Shown: in pieces, positions 34,771 through 47,112 of the stretch
Layout: each line of letters begins with the position of its first letter
Numbering within the stretch: position 1 is the stretch's first letter
NCBI GenBank assembly: GCA_019022495.1
Contig: JAFEKR010000034.1
Coordinates: 248,001-312,000, forward strand
DNA length: 64,000 nt
Source of the DNA: Epichloe hybrida
Taxonomy: Eukaryota > Ascomycota > Sordariomycetes > Hypocreales > Clavicipitaceae
Direction: 5' to 3'
Position numbers and translations under genes: made by a program
The notes under the pieces: model-generated
What the model was told of the DNA's origin: nothing
What the model saw: only the letters and a program-made list of their open reading frames with translations
The model's database searches: none

Positions 34771-35595
34771 ATGTATGTATGTTCGAATCCGTATGACACG
34801 GTAGATATTACTCGTGCCACGCCCCATTCAGACATTCAATTTCCAATAAAGTAAACTCCGCACCCTTCCGGCATCTACTCACAGTCCGTCTCCGCAGCAC
34901 ATATACCAACGGCCTCAATTGCCCAACTATTTTGATCTGCAAATTGATGGATACCAGGGTATTGCATGTATTACCTCGTGGCTCAAAATTGAAGCCGACC
35001 ATCGCCCATTCGGTCCCCCTGTCTCATGCCCCCGGTAAGGCCGGGAAGAGGGGCCAGGAGTACGGATTACAACAACAGAACAAACCTCCCGCAACCTGGA
35101 GTGAAGGCGGGGAATTCAATCCAGCCTCAAAAGCAGGAGCAAAGCCGGCTTGGGCTGCATTATCTGTATAGCCAACTTCGATTTGCCCTACTCATCACCA
35201 CCAACTAATTTGCTTGCTGCCATCGCTCGTACCTCCTTTTTTTTTTTTTTTGCCTTGCTTTTCCTCGCGCGCAGCGGCGCCTCTGACAGGCTAGTGAAGT
35301 CCCTGACTCCCTGGAAACCGCCGTGGCTGGCCCCTCTGCCAAATTTGGCACTGGCCTCATTTCAACGCATCACTCCTTCCTTCCGCAACGTCCCACCCAA
35401 ACTCAAAACGCCTGGCGGAGCCTTCTTCTTTCCTCACGTTTGTTGTCAAGTTGTCAATTTGCCAAGTTGACGCAAGTGGTCGGCTTGTCGACTATATCAT
35501 GTGTCACCGTGTTAGCCATCAGGTCCCGACTTTTGCAACCTAGCCTCTCCCAGAAGACATACAAGCAGACGACTATAAGCAGCTCATCCGACATA

Positions 35596-37290
35596 ATGTT
35601 CCTTCACTCCGGAGCAAGTTTACACGGCCACGAGTACTCATCGATGAGATCTCCAACCTCACCATTGCAACCCGCCAAAAGAGGAAGTCTTCTCAAGACA
35701 GCATTGCGGCCTCTTTCTACACCTCCTGGCCCAAGTGAAGCCGAACACATCGTCACCTACCGCCGGCCCGAGTTATACAACAGTCGCAGAGCGTCCAGCA
35801 ACGAGATACAACACCGCCCCTCATTAGTTCTCCAGCGCGCCGCCTCTTGCAACCTGTCCAAGAAGGACGTCGCCGTCAGGTTTCGTGAGCCCGGCATGGA
35901 TCAAGTCCATAGTCCTTCCGAGAGCGAGGACGAAGACTCCATTGCTGGCTCAGAGCTTACAGATGGAACCACCGACACATCCATTCGCCGCAAAAAGCAC
36001 AGGCGGATGCCCAGGAAGTCCACGCGTTATGCTTTAGCGCAACCTGCACCGCAAATACGCACCAAACAACGACATTTGGTTCAGATACGGCCTCGATTGC
36101 TGTTGCAGCTGCAAGAGATAGGTGATAGGCGAGCCATCCCCGCCTTCGACTTGATTCCGTCTCACATCGTCGCCGGGACTCTCATCATTCCGAAACTCGC
36201 GAAACGATTTCCTCGCATCTTCCATGCGAATGCCGAACTGTGCCAAAATGATGTATTACTGGTGCGTAGCGACGACTATGGCTCAACACCGACAAGGCTA
36301 TCGGAATTACTGTCCGATGACCGTCATGTCGCTCATCATGACAAAGAGGTCTGCGCCGTCATTAGTGCACTCCCGAAAGACTCTGGCGGTTTGGCAGAAC
36401 TGGTCATGGAGGACGGATCGTCGTGGGCAGCTTCAGAAATGGCAAATGGTTCATACGAGTTCACTCGCGCTGACCAAGGCGGCGAAACCACTACTGCCAG
36501 GTGGGCGCGGAGGCCAAACATGTCCACGCGCAATAGTCTTGGACCCCTAGAGCCATCTTCGGCGTCGAAAACCAGTTGGCAAGACTCGTTGCAAGACTCG
36601 AGATGGACTTTTAGCATTATTGACCCGTCGTGTCGGAGACACCCCATCATGGGCTCACTAACAGCTGAAACCTTGGAGGTCTATGACACTTACACAACAT
36701 TGTCGACTTCTAGCGGCCGGTTCCCACCCTCCCGTTCCTTTGGCCCGGAAGCGGGCATCCACCACAATACTCCTGGAGGCTTCACACCTGAGTCGAGACA
36801 AACGGTTCAAGTGCGCCACGAGCAGAAGGCGTTGATGATGGCTACGGCGAGTTGGATCCGACTACATCAGCAAGGATGGCCTGAATCATCGAATCCCAAG
36901 TTTGCCAAAGCAGTACCTTACCATCGTCGTACCGTAAGTGGCGATACACGCCGCGCAGTCAGACGGCAAACATTTCCCTCGTACGATGAAGACGGTTCTC
37001 ATGCAACAAGCCGCCCAAATTCACCTGACAGCATGCACAAGCCGCCGTTATCGAAACACCGACCTCAAGATGGGGTCCCCGCAAGGGCATTATCTACGGG
37101 AAGAGCCTTCATGAAGCGGAGAAGCGACCGGATGCAGGGTTTGGCAACTGTCCATAGTCAGGGAGTGCCATTGTCTACCTGCGAACCTAAAAGGCTGGGT
37201 ATCAAGTCTCTGGAGAAGACAGGCTGTCTGAGTAGGATGCGACAGTGGACAAACAGATTATTTCACAAAAGGACGGAACTCCCATCCTAA
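35596..37290 (+). CDS. Conserved-looking fungal protein of unknown function
   Basis: An intronless gene of 564 residues. The frame is open 91 codons further up to an ATG at 35323. The ATG at 35596 (MFLHSGASLHGHEYSSM) was preferred because the upstream part reads like an untranslated CT-rich leader. The N-terminal ~150 residues are basic and Ser/Pro-rich. A folded block starts about residue 160: HLVQIRPRLLLQLQEIGDRR, AIPAFDLIPSHIVAGT and KLAKRFPRIFHANAELCQND. A second block follows the disordered middle: RWTFSIIDPSCRRHPIMGSL and TLEVYDTYTTL. There are no transmembrane segments or catalytic signature. The two blocks look like halves of one domain, perhaps binding a partner or ligand. I do not recognise the family. 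Confidence 0.8.
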   Translation: MFLHSGASLHGHEYSSMRSPTSPLQPAKRGSLLKTALRPLSTPPGPSEAEHIVTYRRPELYNSRRASSNEIQHRPSLVLQRAASCNLSKKDVAVRFREPGMDQVHSPSESEDEDSIAGSELTDGTTDTSIRRKKHRRMPRKSTRYALAQPAPQIRTKQRHLVQIRPRLLLQLQEIGDRRAIPAFDLIPSHIVAGTLIIPKLAKRFPRIFHANAELCQNDVLLVRSDDYGSTPTRLSELLSDDRHVAHHDKEVCAVISALPKDSGGLAELVMEDGSSWAASEMANGSYEFTRADQGGETTTARWARRPNMSTRNSLGPLEPSSASKTSWQDSLQDSRWTFSIIDPSCRRHPIMGSLTAETLEVYDTYTTLSTSSGRFPPSRSFGPEAGIHHNTPGGFTPESRQTVQVRHEQKALMMATASWIRLHQQGWPESSNPKFAKAVPYHRRTVSGDTRRAVRRQTFPSYDEDGSHATSRPNSPDSMHKPPLSKHRPQDGVPARALSTGRAFMKRRSDRMQGLATVHSQGVPLSTCEPKRLGIKSLEKTGCLSRMRQWTNRLFHKRTELPS

Positions 37291-38242
37291 GGCAATCAAT
37301 CACCCTTTCATTGTGCAAAGTTTATTGGCACGAGCCGGCGTTTTGGATAGTAATACAGACCTCTGTGCACAATTCAAATTTGACTACCCAGATGACAAGC
37401 GAGATGTTTTAACAATAGGCGCCAAGGCTAGATAGTGAACAGGAAGGGTCTGTTGCGGAATCCAATTTTGTGCCATGGTTGTTTTGTTAAGACAGACCAA
37501 GCCAAACCGATGAAATTTTGCTTGCCTAAGCCAGTGTTGCAAAAGGCCGATGGATGAATTGACCTGACGAGACTGGAAGTTGATAATCAGACCCGCCGTT
37601 GGCTGACCCAGGCAGTGACCCTTGACATCCGTCAGGCAGCCACATCATCAACTCCACGAAGTTTCATGTGATGAGCCAGTATCTGTGCACCATGCGTGCG
37701 TCATGCGCCATGCTCATGATCGATTCTGAACCAGAGTGTTCCTTTTCTCCTTTCACAGCAAAGATATGTATGCGTACGATGCAAGCGGCCAAGTGAGCTC
37801 GTCGAATCAGAACACCAAATCTCAAGCTCAAGTGGGTCTGGTCTGGTCTGGTCTGGTACGTGGACGTACGTGGACATCTTGCTCCTTGTCCTTTGTCCTG
37901 TCCAGTGCTGCGTCCTGCTGCGTCCTGCTGCGTCTTGCTGCGTCTCGTTCTCGTTCGGCTGGCAAGCTGATTCATTCGATCAATCCCACCAAACCACGAC
38001 CTCGCAGACTTGTAAAGCTGCCTGCTGTTGGTGAGGTCCATCATTGATATTTTGTATTTTCCCTCTTAATTATCTCTTGTTTGTCTTTTGCATCTTTGCC
38101 CGACCACCAGCATCTCCGAGACGGTTCAATCGCCACCCTGGGATTCCATATCCCATTGCACTCTCCTCATTCCTTCTCTTCGCCTTCAGAGTTATTGGTT
38201 TGCGCGGCGCACCATCACGAGCAAACGAGTACGGGGCAGAAT
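37291..38242. other. Intergenic region upstream of BLM10
   Basis: No gene is supported. Minor repeats are ggtct four times (37835-37856) and a ctgctgcgtc decamer run (~37907-37946). The right end is the BLM10 leader. Confidence 0.5.
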
Positions 38243-41200
38243 ATGGACGAGAACATTGGGCTGCAGCACGACGGCTCCCTGGCTGCTTTGGCAGCATCTC
38301 CAGCCTCGCATTTGCTCACGAGCTTCCAGACCTACGAGCCAATCTCTCGAGCCAATTCACCTGGCATTCCGTATCCCAAGTCGGACGAAGACGACAGGAA
38401 GCGATACCGACCACGAACATTTGCATACTTCCAACAACTACCTTTTGAGGTCGAGCAGGAGCAGGAACGTGACGCTGCCCTTCATGGCATCCTTAAACAG
38501 CTATACATCGCCATCAAGGCCGAGGACTTCTCTCCCGGCGCTTTGCATTGGACTAGAGAGCTGCAGGCTTGGCTCACGCTCAAGTTCGAAATGACGAGAG
38601 AACTTCGCGCCAAGCTCGCGAAGCTATACTACTCGCTGGCGCTGGCGCCAGGCCTAGACATCAACACCGCGGATCGCTTTCTGCGGATGGTCTTGACATT
38701 GACAAGGTAGGTCCCCATTCGCCCGTGGAGAGAGCTGCACGTAACTGTCGGCGGCTTCGATGCCTTGCAACCTGAATCAGACACTGACGTACGATTTCGG
38801 GTCGTGAAACAGGAAGAACCATTACCTCAAGCCCAGCGAAGACCTAACGTTCGACTGGAAGCCATTATGGCATGAAGTGAAGGGTGTTGTCTTGCCATCA
38901 GAAGTCCCCTCGTTACAAGGCGGTAGGCGACGTCCCGCCAAACAACTGTTAAAGATGTGCACGCATGCCAACGCATTCTTCGACCCAAGAGAGCGCCCGG
39001 CTATGCTTGAGGAGTTCCTCCCATTTTTCAGCATAAACGATATGCCGAATGCATTTATAGTTGTAGGGCTCATCAATTCCTTCCTCCCCAGCCACCCTGC
39101 TCCTGAAAAGGATACTGCTGCGCAGCCTCAAGAATTCTTGCCGACCCTTTTCCACCTTTGGTCCATCATGAACAGGTCCAAAGTTGTCGATATCTGCTTC
39201 ATCGACCTACTTTCTCGACTCGCAAGGGACCACATTGGCTGTAAGCATGTAGCACACGGCTCCCACGGCATCTTCACCAAAGCTCAGTCAGATCTCATCT
39301 TCACATCTATTCTGCGCTTGACACAGATCCCCGTTGGACAAGCGAACTCGCCATATACTGCTATTGACTACCTGGCGGGCGCAGGTGCTTATCTTGAAAA
39401 GGACTCCAAGAAGCATCCCATCCCTTACATGATGGCGCGGCTCATTGTCAGCTCTCTTTCGCCAGCGGCAATGGACCAGGAGGACTCAATGATGGCCAGC
39501 TTGGAGGGATTGATGGAATCAATTGACACATTTTTCCACCCTTCCAACCAGGGATCTTGGACGAACATGCTCGGTCAATTGACGCTGTATCTCACGGATG
39601 CCTTTGTCTCAAGATGGAACCGTGAACAGAGTGCGGAGCTTGACGTGCCCGAGGAGCGCAAGATTAGCCCTGAACTCAAAAAACGGTTCGTCGCTTCGTT
39701 GAAAGAGACAACTTTCATGGGCCTGTTCTCCAAAAGCAGCCGTGTGTCGAATTGTTATTACAATGCTCTGCAAGGATTGGCCTTCCTGGAACCGAATTTG
39801 GTGCTTCCTGGAGCATTGCAGCGTTTCTATCCAAGTCTCCAGGGTCTGGTGGAGGTCCACAGAACAACTTCCAGCTTAAACAGCCTGCAAATGATTGCAA
39901 ATGTCATGTCCAAGCTCAAAGGATATCGCTGCCACATCACTGCATTGCTAGCACTAGCTTTGCCAGGAATTGACGCCAATGATCTTAACAAGACACAGTA
40001 CACTCTGAACTTCATTCAAAGTGTAGCATACAGCATACCCATCGTGCCCTTGACAAAGGAGGACAGCCATATTCATGATACCACTATGGCCATGCAATGG
40101 GTCCAAGCTGAAATGGATCGCATGGAGAGAGACGGGCAAAATGTGAAGATTGACTATCAGAATGAGCTCACGGATGAAGAGGAAGCCGACATCCTGCGCT
40201 CATCGACGGCCGGTTTTGGTGAATTTGTATTGACTCTGTTGGGCAAGGTCTTTACTCTTCTTGAAAATCTCCCCGACGCTAACCAGGTCCGAGGAGGAAC
40301 ACCCGAGGACAGCGTTGTCAACGCCTTGCCAGCAGCTCTGTCACCGCTCTTCGCATCTCTCTCCCCTGAACTGTTCGACATGGCTCTGGACAAGATTGCT
40401 ACTTTCGTCTCTGGACATGTTGTCCATCAAGCCCGTGACGCCATGGCTTGGATCCTCAATGCTCTGTGCAAGGTGAACCCTGAGAAGACACTCAAGGTCT
40501 TTGTCCCCATGTTCGTCATCAATATTCGAAACGAAATCGACTATAATCATGCGGCATCGGATCGCACCACGGGTACCGACTACCTTCCCCGCGACCGGGC
40601 TTTGGTCTGGCACATAAGCATGCTCGCCATGAGTGTCGTGCATGTAGGAAGAGAAGTTCTCAAATACAAGGATGAATTGCTGGGTATTGCAGTCTACATG
40701 CAAGAGAAGTGCCGTGGGCTGCCCACAATCCTGGTATCAAACTACATACACCATCTTTTACTCAATTTGACCAACACTTATCCAATCGACCATGCACTCT
40801 ATGAGCCTGACGTTATCAAGAGAGGCCTGGACATCGATGATTGGGGCAAGACGACATCACCCGCCGATCTCACGATTAGATGGCATCAGCCCTCTCCACC
40901 CGAAATCGATTTTGCTGTGGAATTGTTTGCTTCACAAACAAAGTCGGCGGCGGAGCAATTGGAACTTCTCATCAGTGACAATCCACCTGTGAGCAGAACA
41001 GGAAAGAATAAGGAATGGTCCGACGAAGTGTCGAGGTTGATGCAGCAGATCCGCCTTGTTATTTCAGGCATGTCTACCATGTTTGACCCAAAACGTGCCT
41101 CTGGCGACAGGAGCACCGATGTCAATGGCCATGGCAAATCGGGGCCCTCTGTCGACGGTGAGGGCGATGCCGAAATGATTGACGATAACGAAGGCTTGGA

Positions 41201-44200
41201 AGAGGATGCTGAAGACGAGGAGCTTCGGCCGCAGTTCAAATACAAATCAGGATATTTCCTCAAGCCTGCTGATCCGGTATACGCACGCATTCACGATCTT
41301 CGCGACCAGCTTGGGCACTTGCTTACAAAAGCCCATGCATTTCTTACCGAGAACCAGGAAGATGATGTCAATTGCTCTACTGCATTGTGTAGTGCATATC
41401 GCACTTGGATCACAGACGTTGGCATTGAGCGCTCGGCGCACTCACTCGAGCGACACCTTCGTCTTTACAAAGCCGACATTTCCGCGTTCAAAATAAAAGG
41501 ACTTCGCAAGGTATATCCACGACCTTTGCTGATCAAGAGAGCAGAGGCATATCATTTGCTGCGAATGAAGCATAATGCATCAGCTAGACACAAGAGCGAA
41601 CTGGACAAGCGATTGCTGTTGGACCTGGCAAAATCATGTCTATCTTCGTACGCAGATGTGCGACGAGCCGCCCAAACCGCCCAAGACTCATCACTCAAGG
41701 TCATCATTGGTGGCAAACCGGTGGTAGTGCCAGTCATTCTCGAGGGGCTGCAGAAAGCCATCGACGCAAACGACCACGATCGGATCAAGGGCGGCATGTA
41801 CACCATTTATTTTACGTCACTGCTGAGGACTATCGTCCGGGACTGGCGGTTCGCCCCGGACGCCTTGCGCATATATATCCAAACAGCTGGAATCGACAAG
41901 CCATCCATCCAGAACCTCGGTTCGTCGGCGTTGTTCTCACTGATCGAGTTCGGCAAGGCTAATGAAAAGATGATCTTGGTCGACGAGACGATTCTCAACA
42001 CGATCCGCCCCGCGTCGGACACTTCGGGCGCTATTGATGCTCGACGCGAAGTCATTTTGGAGAGAAGGAAGAAGATTGAAGCGTCAAAAGCCGCATTGGG
42101 CTTGGAGCTGACCAAGAAAGCAAAAGGTGCACACTGGAAGATCGCCACCAGATGTGCTGTTTTCGCCCTGAACTTGTGCCTCCGATTTGATGGCCTCGCG
42201 CCCCCCGAGTTTGTGGAGTTGGTGGTCAACGGCACCATCGATCCTCATCCTGGGTTGAGAGGCTACTATCTCAACGCCTTTACCTCCGTTCTCGGCGCTA
42301 TTGATATGAGGGCGATGTATGGCCACGACTACACTAATTACCTCTTGGAGAAGGAAACCGGCGATGGGAACAGGATCGAGGTCTCTGTCGAGAAGGGTGA
42401 TGCGGAGTTCACGCGTAGTTTCTTGGACGCATTCAAGGACCCAGAGAATGCCGAGTACATGGTTGACTCTGATCATCCGGGTTGGCTCGTCTGGGGCCCC
42501 AAGTTCACTGCGTTCCGGGCCCGCCCGGCTCCTTTCGACTCGTACGATGAACTAGAGAAGAAGGTGCGCAGACAAATTGGGAGCATTGTAACAAGAGAAT
42601 GGATGTCTCAGTGCTTCGACTACCTGAAACAAGAGCCACGAGACGTATCCTACGACAGGTTCAGAATGACCAACGTGTACCTGCTCATGCACGTGTTTGA
42701 CCTCACCTACTACGGAAGTACAGCTGTTACACTGAGCGACATCAAGGAGCTCACCGAGGCTGTCTATGGCGATGGCAGCGACAAGCATCAACATAGAGCA
42801 ACAGCCGAGATCCTGGGTGCGCTGTTGGCGGGCTCCAGCGACGACCCGGTCGAGATGCGCAACAAGGTCTGGGAATTTGCCGCACCCATGTTGCTCAAAA
42901 CAGTCAATGACGGCCTCACGCCCGAAAATCTCCAGTACTGGCTGCCGTGCATTCACCTCATTCTAGACTCTAGGGACCCGCGCCGATCACGTGAAATCAT
43001 TGACGCCCTGAGGTCTTTTCGACTTGACATGTCCTCTAACGCAGCTTTCAAGGAGTCCTCCAAGGTCCAGCTGTTGGAATTCGTCCTTGCTGATGGCGGC
43101 TGGCACTTCCGCCAAGATGAACCAATCTTGGACGACTTTGTTGCCCATATTGACCATCCATACAAGGCCGTGCGGGAGGCGATTGGCAAGGTGCTATGCG
43201 TCATCTTCCGCACGCGTTATCACGAGTCTTTTGAAAGCGTACCAAAACTCATCGAGGAGAACAGGAAGCAATCCTCGGTCGGCATCCGCCCATACCGACC
43301 ATCTGAGCAGCTGACAACCACCATCAAGGATGTCTTTGGCCGTCTGGAAAAGTGGCGGCACGAAAGACAGCCCGGGCAGCAGACTCAATCGTCTTATACT
43401 TCGGGATCCAAGACGATTTTGACATGGCTCGATTGCACACTGTCATCCAACGAATGCACCATGCTGGTTCCCTTCTTTGCCACGCCATTCATGGAGCAGT
43501 TGCTCCACATGATGGATGTCAAGGAGGACCCAGAGCTCATGAGGATGGCGTACCACGTCTACCGACATCTCCCGAATATTCCGTTCAGAGAAGGCGAAGA
43601 TGCCGAGTTCATCAACAGCCTCATCAAGATTGGCAGGACTGCGTCCAGCTGGCACCAGCGGCTCCGCGCACTGGTCAACATGCAGGTGGTCTACTTCCGA
43701 CGCATATTCCTCACGGCAGCCCCTCAGCGAGATGCGCTCTTCAATGCTGTATCTGACATGCTGAGCGACACGCAGCTCGAAGTCCGGTCATGCGCTTCTA
43801 CCACATTGGCCGGCATGATTCGTTGCTCACCACGAACGATTCGAGACGCAATGATTGCGCGCCTCCAGAAGCGCTTCAAGGAAGAGCTGAAGCAGAACCC
43901 CATGCCCAAGAAAAAGAAGCCGAACCTGGGCGGGATCGAGACACCTGTCGACATTCACAGCCAAATCGCCCGACGACACGCAGCTGTACTTGGTCTTGGT
44001 GCGCTCATCGAAGCATTCCCTTATGCCACGCCGCCTCCAGAATGGATGCCAGAGGTATTGGCCACTCTAGCGCGCAGAGCAGCCGGAGACCCAGGTGTCG
44101 TGGGCAAGGCGACCAAGAGTATTCTGAGCGAGTTCAAGAAGACACGACAAGACAGTTGGACCGTTGACCAAAAGGTAAGCAGAAGCACGCATCAAGTTTC

Positions 44201-44308
44201 GAGTCGAGACTTTTTACCTGAACAGAATCACTAACAACATATAAGTACTTCACCCAAGAACAACTGGAAGATCTTGAAGGTGTGCTTTGGAAGAGCTACT
44301 TCGCCTGA
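38243..44308 (+). CDS. BLM10: Proteasome activator BLM10/PA200
   Basis: Three exons (38243-38706, 38813-44174, 44246-44308) encode 1,962 residues, within the range for fungal Blm10. The protein is a single-chain HEAT-repeat dome that caps the 20S proteasome, opens its gate and promotes ubiquitin-independent degradation. It is linked to DNA repair and proteasome assembly. The N-terminus has RYRPRTFAYFQQLPFEVEQE. A central block includes RQIGSIVTREWMSQCFDYLK. The late HEAT repeats contain EVRSCASTTLAGMIRCSPR and the Lys-rich PMPKKKKPNLGGIET segment. The tiny last exon ends WKSYFA. The activator normally docks with a Hb-Tyr-X tail; here the penultimate residue is Phe. The acidic loop near residues 945-985 is probably disordered. 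The final intron is required; read-through ends in an unrelated tail. Confidence 0.96.
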
Positions 44309-44840
44309 GGCTTGAAACTGAGAGGAGCACGACGGCTGTTGGGGGATGGAGTGCCCCATGGGCGAGGAAGCTCCCGTGAAATATGACATGGGATTGGATA
44401 ATGTTCATTGAGCATACGTATACGTACATACGTCACTACAGACAGAGGCATGCATATGGACGGAAGCAGGCAGACATGATTGGCAGGGTGTGTGTTTGTA
44501 TGTGTTTGTGTGTGTTTGAGTGGTGCGTGGTGCGTGGTGCGTGGTGCGTGGGACGTGGGACATATGAGCAGGCAGCAAATGCAGAAACAAGGCTGCTTGC
44601 TGGTCGTGCTACAAGTAGTACATTATTATCATGACGGGAAATGTAGATGGGCTTGCACGAATAGAACCATGATGATGTGGAGGTGCACCTCCCGCCGTTG
44701 TCGCAGGATGAATGAATGGCCCGTCCACTTGGATGATGCCTGACTCTGCCTGCGTGGTGAACGGAGTCTGGGCCCGTCATAGTGGATTGGGTGTACGACG
44801 TGGGGTCGGGAAGCTGTTGCCGTCGACTGGCCGGGGCCTA

Positions 44841-44888
44841 CGGAGCGGACGGAGCGGACCTCGGAGCGGACCTCGGGGCGGACCTCGG
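44841..44888. repeat. 12-base GC-rich tandem repeat
   Basis: The unit cggagcggacct is repeated about three times, with one shortened copy before it and one a-to-g change (cggggcggacct). Confidence 0.8.
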
Positions 44889-45710
44889 ACCGCGCCCGGC
44901 TGCCAGAGGAGCACATATCCCGAAGTCTACTGGACTTGAAGCCTTTTGAATACACCAAACTCCAAACAAACAAGCCGTATGTGATGCAGAGCGGTGAGAT
45001 TACATGACGATTACTATGAAAACGGCGATCATTGACATAATAGTTACATGTGATGAGTACATTGTCCCATGACTTTTGGTCGGTTATTTGGGAGCAAGAT
45101 GTGACGACAGAGAGCGAGGGCGGCCAACTCGAGTGCCGTGCGCATCGGAAAGGACGAAATTCCCCGTGGCAGCAGCATTGAAGGTTCCCACTTGAACCCA
45201 CCTACTACTCATGTGAAAATGAGCGTGGTTTTTTTTTTGGGCGATCTGCACGTTAACACGTTCTTCCTCTTGCCTGGTCTCGGTCTCGCAAAAAAAAAAC
45301 ATGAAGGAATAAGCGTGCCATGTGAATTTGGCCGCAGAGACATGTGGGCATAAATCAGCAATATGTTGTTGTCCTTTGATTTTCATCATCATGGAAGCGG
45401 GCCTTGTCACCTGAAGACATGTGATGCGCTGGGATGCCATGTGATGATGATGGCTGGGAGTCGGGGGACGTTTCAGACGCTCGCCGTTCTTGTGAGACAG
45501 ATACATGCTATTACCCCCGGCCGCCGATCCGGTTCACCGTCCAAGTCACACTTGGCCTCGGATCAGACTGTCGTTGCACGCTGAATGTTGGATAGCACGC
45601 TATCGTTGCGTCATTGCTTTCCCCGGCTTTCTGTTGATCGAGATGGTGTTCATCTAGAAACGTCCGTGGAGGCAGGACAAGAGATTCGCCAGCCGGAGAA
45701 GAAGAAAGAT

Positions 45711-45718
45711 TATTTAAA
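45711..45718 (+). promoter_or_regulatory. TATA-like box of the HsbA gene
   Basis: TATTTAAA lies about 105 bases before the start codon, followed by a CT/CA-rich leader. This is the arrangement expected of a strongly induced fungal gene. Confidence 0.5.
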
Positions 45719-45823
45719 GACGGCGATCGCCCACGACTTTTGTACCCAGCTACTCCCTCCCCATCAACCACAACAATCCGCTCCTCTGCAACTTGTTGAG
45801 ACTTCCACTACCACGCCGCAGCC

Positions 45824-46342
45824 ATGATCTCCATCCGAAACCTGCTCTTCCTGGCCGTTGCCGTCACCGGCTCCGTCATCAAACGTGACGCCAGCACTGT
45901 CCTGAAGGACCTCGAGACCATCAACTCGGACACCAGCGCCGTCACCGAAGCCGTCAACAATTACCACGGCGGCAGCGGAAGCACCGCCTCCATCCTGAGC
46001 GCCCAGAACAAGCTCACCCAGCACATCAAGACGGCCACCAACAACGCCAAGGGCGTCAAGCCCAGCGACAGCGAGGCCGACAAAATCATCTCATTCATCA
46101 CCGACAAGTTCCAGCCCAACATCCGCTCCTCCCTGAACGCCCTCACCAACGCCAAGGACAAGTTCAAGAAGGACGGCCTGGCCGGCGCCGTCAAGTCCAT
46201 CTTGCAGGCTCTCAAGTCCGACTCGAGCAACTACAGCGATGCCTTGATTGCCGGCACCCCCGGCAACAAGGTCGAAAAGGCCAAGGCCATCAAGGACGAA
46301 ATCAACAAGAGTTTCGACGACGCCATCCATGCTTTCTCCTGA
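45824..46342 (+). CDS. hsbA: Hydrophobic surface-binding protein A family (cell-wall galactomannoprotein)
   Basis: A single-exon gene of 172 residues. The N-terminus MISIRNLLFLAVAVTGSVIKR is a signal peptide followed by a Lys-Arg Kex2-type site. The mature part is a helical bundle without cysteines: VLKDLETINSDTSAVTEAVN, ILSAQNKLTQHIKTATNNA and IISFITDKFQPNIRSSLNAL. This matches the HsbA family. In Aspergillus, HsbA is secreted, binds hydrophobic surfaces and recruits cutinases; in insect and plant pathogens relatives are wall-associated or secreted. Codon choice is strongly C-ending, suggesting high expression. A TATA-like box and a downstream AATAAA bracket the gene. Confidence 0.92.
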   Translation: MISIRNLLFLAVAVTGSVIKRDASTVLKDLETINSDTSAVTEAVNNYHGGSGSTASILSAQNKLTQHIKTATNNAKGVKPSDSEADKIISFITDKFQPNIRSSLNALTNAKDKFKKDGLAGAVKSILQALKSDSSNYSDALIAGTPGNKVEKAKAIKDEINKSFDDAIHAFS

Positions 46343-47112
46343 ATATCGCTTCGAGGATTTCATGCCGGCCCGCGCAGTTCGGGTGACGGATCCATCATGG
46401 GTCGGATGAGAGAATCGAGATGGAGCACACGGAGCGGGACAAAGGAGTGTTGAATCCAGCTAGGAAAATATATCACATGGATATTCAATAAAACCTCGTC
46501 TTTAATCAACGTTTTTTTTTTTCTTTGCGTGTGTGTGTGTGTATGTGTGTAATTTGTGGATTGAGACCAGCCTCATTCCGGCCGGCGCACGGCACGGCCG
46601 CTCCTCAAGGCCACGCTGGACAGAGCCATCCAGGATTTGCGGCTGACCATTTCCTGTCAAACGTATACCTTGTTGACCAAACGGGCCTCCTTCGACGTAT
46701 CGCACATGCCCCAGGGCCGTCACCTCCATGTCCACTACAACGCGTGCCTACCACCATCCGTCCCAAAGATGGGACGTTTTGAAATAGAAACATGACGGGA
46801 ATGAGCATTGGGGATTGGGGCAGTACGGGACTTGGAAAGTATTATTTGGTGCAGAAGCAATACGCATATATGTAAAGTACCGGCCATGGACTGGACGGAC
46901 GGCTATCTAAGTTTCACAAGCTACTGCAATATAAGCTTGCAAGTCATGCTTTCGCCATGACACAAAAAAGTAAGAAAAAAAAAAAGAAACTTGTGTGTTT
47001 CGTGTCAAAACGCCACTCCTCCATGCCACCATCTGGAAATAAAATACGCCTCTCTGTTGTATAAGTTCCAACGCCATGGGGTCGCCCAGTCAAAGCTTCT
47101 TCTCGTCCATGT
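46343..47112. other. Convergent intergenic region
   Basis: It lies between HsbA and the minus-strand SRP40-like gene. It holds the HsbA 3' flank, a TG microsatellite (46528-46551) and A/T runs. Confidence 0.5.
46487..46492 (+). terminator. Polyadenylation signal of the HsbA gene
   Basis: A canonical AATAAA lies 145 bases after the stop codon. Confidence 0.5.

Larger units (their letters stand above)
33567..35595. other. Divergent intergenic region with repeats and a triplicated palindrome
   Basis: It separates the LYR gene (minus) and an unknown gene (plus). It contains a hexamer repeat (33661-33708), three copies of the palindrome ACGGATCCGT, and TA-rich promoter DNA with a T run (35238-35251). 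A frame open from 35323 into the next gene is treated as leader. Confidence 0.5.
44309..45823. other. Intergenic region between BLM10 and the HsbA gene
   Basis: No coding region is supported. Tandem repeats are gtgcgtg four times (44520-44550) and a cggagcggacct duodecamer about three and a half times (44841-44888). The right end is the HsbA promoter. Confidence 0.5.

Noticed and set aside
34770..34800. Possible tRNA T-loop (gttcgaatccg)
   Set aside because: No acceptor, D or anticodon stems can be drawn around it.
35323..35595. Upstream extension of the unknown protein
   Set aside because: The frame is open, but its composition (CT-rich leader, mixed Leu/Ser/Gln) does not look like the rest of the protein. 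The Met at 35596 is preferred.
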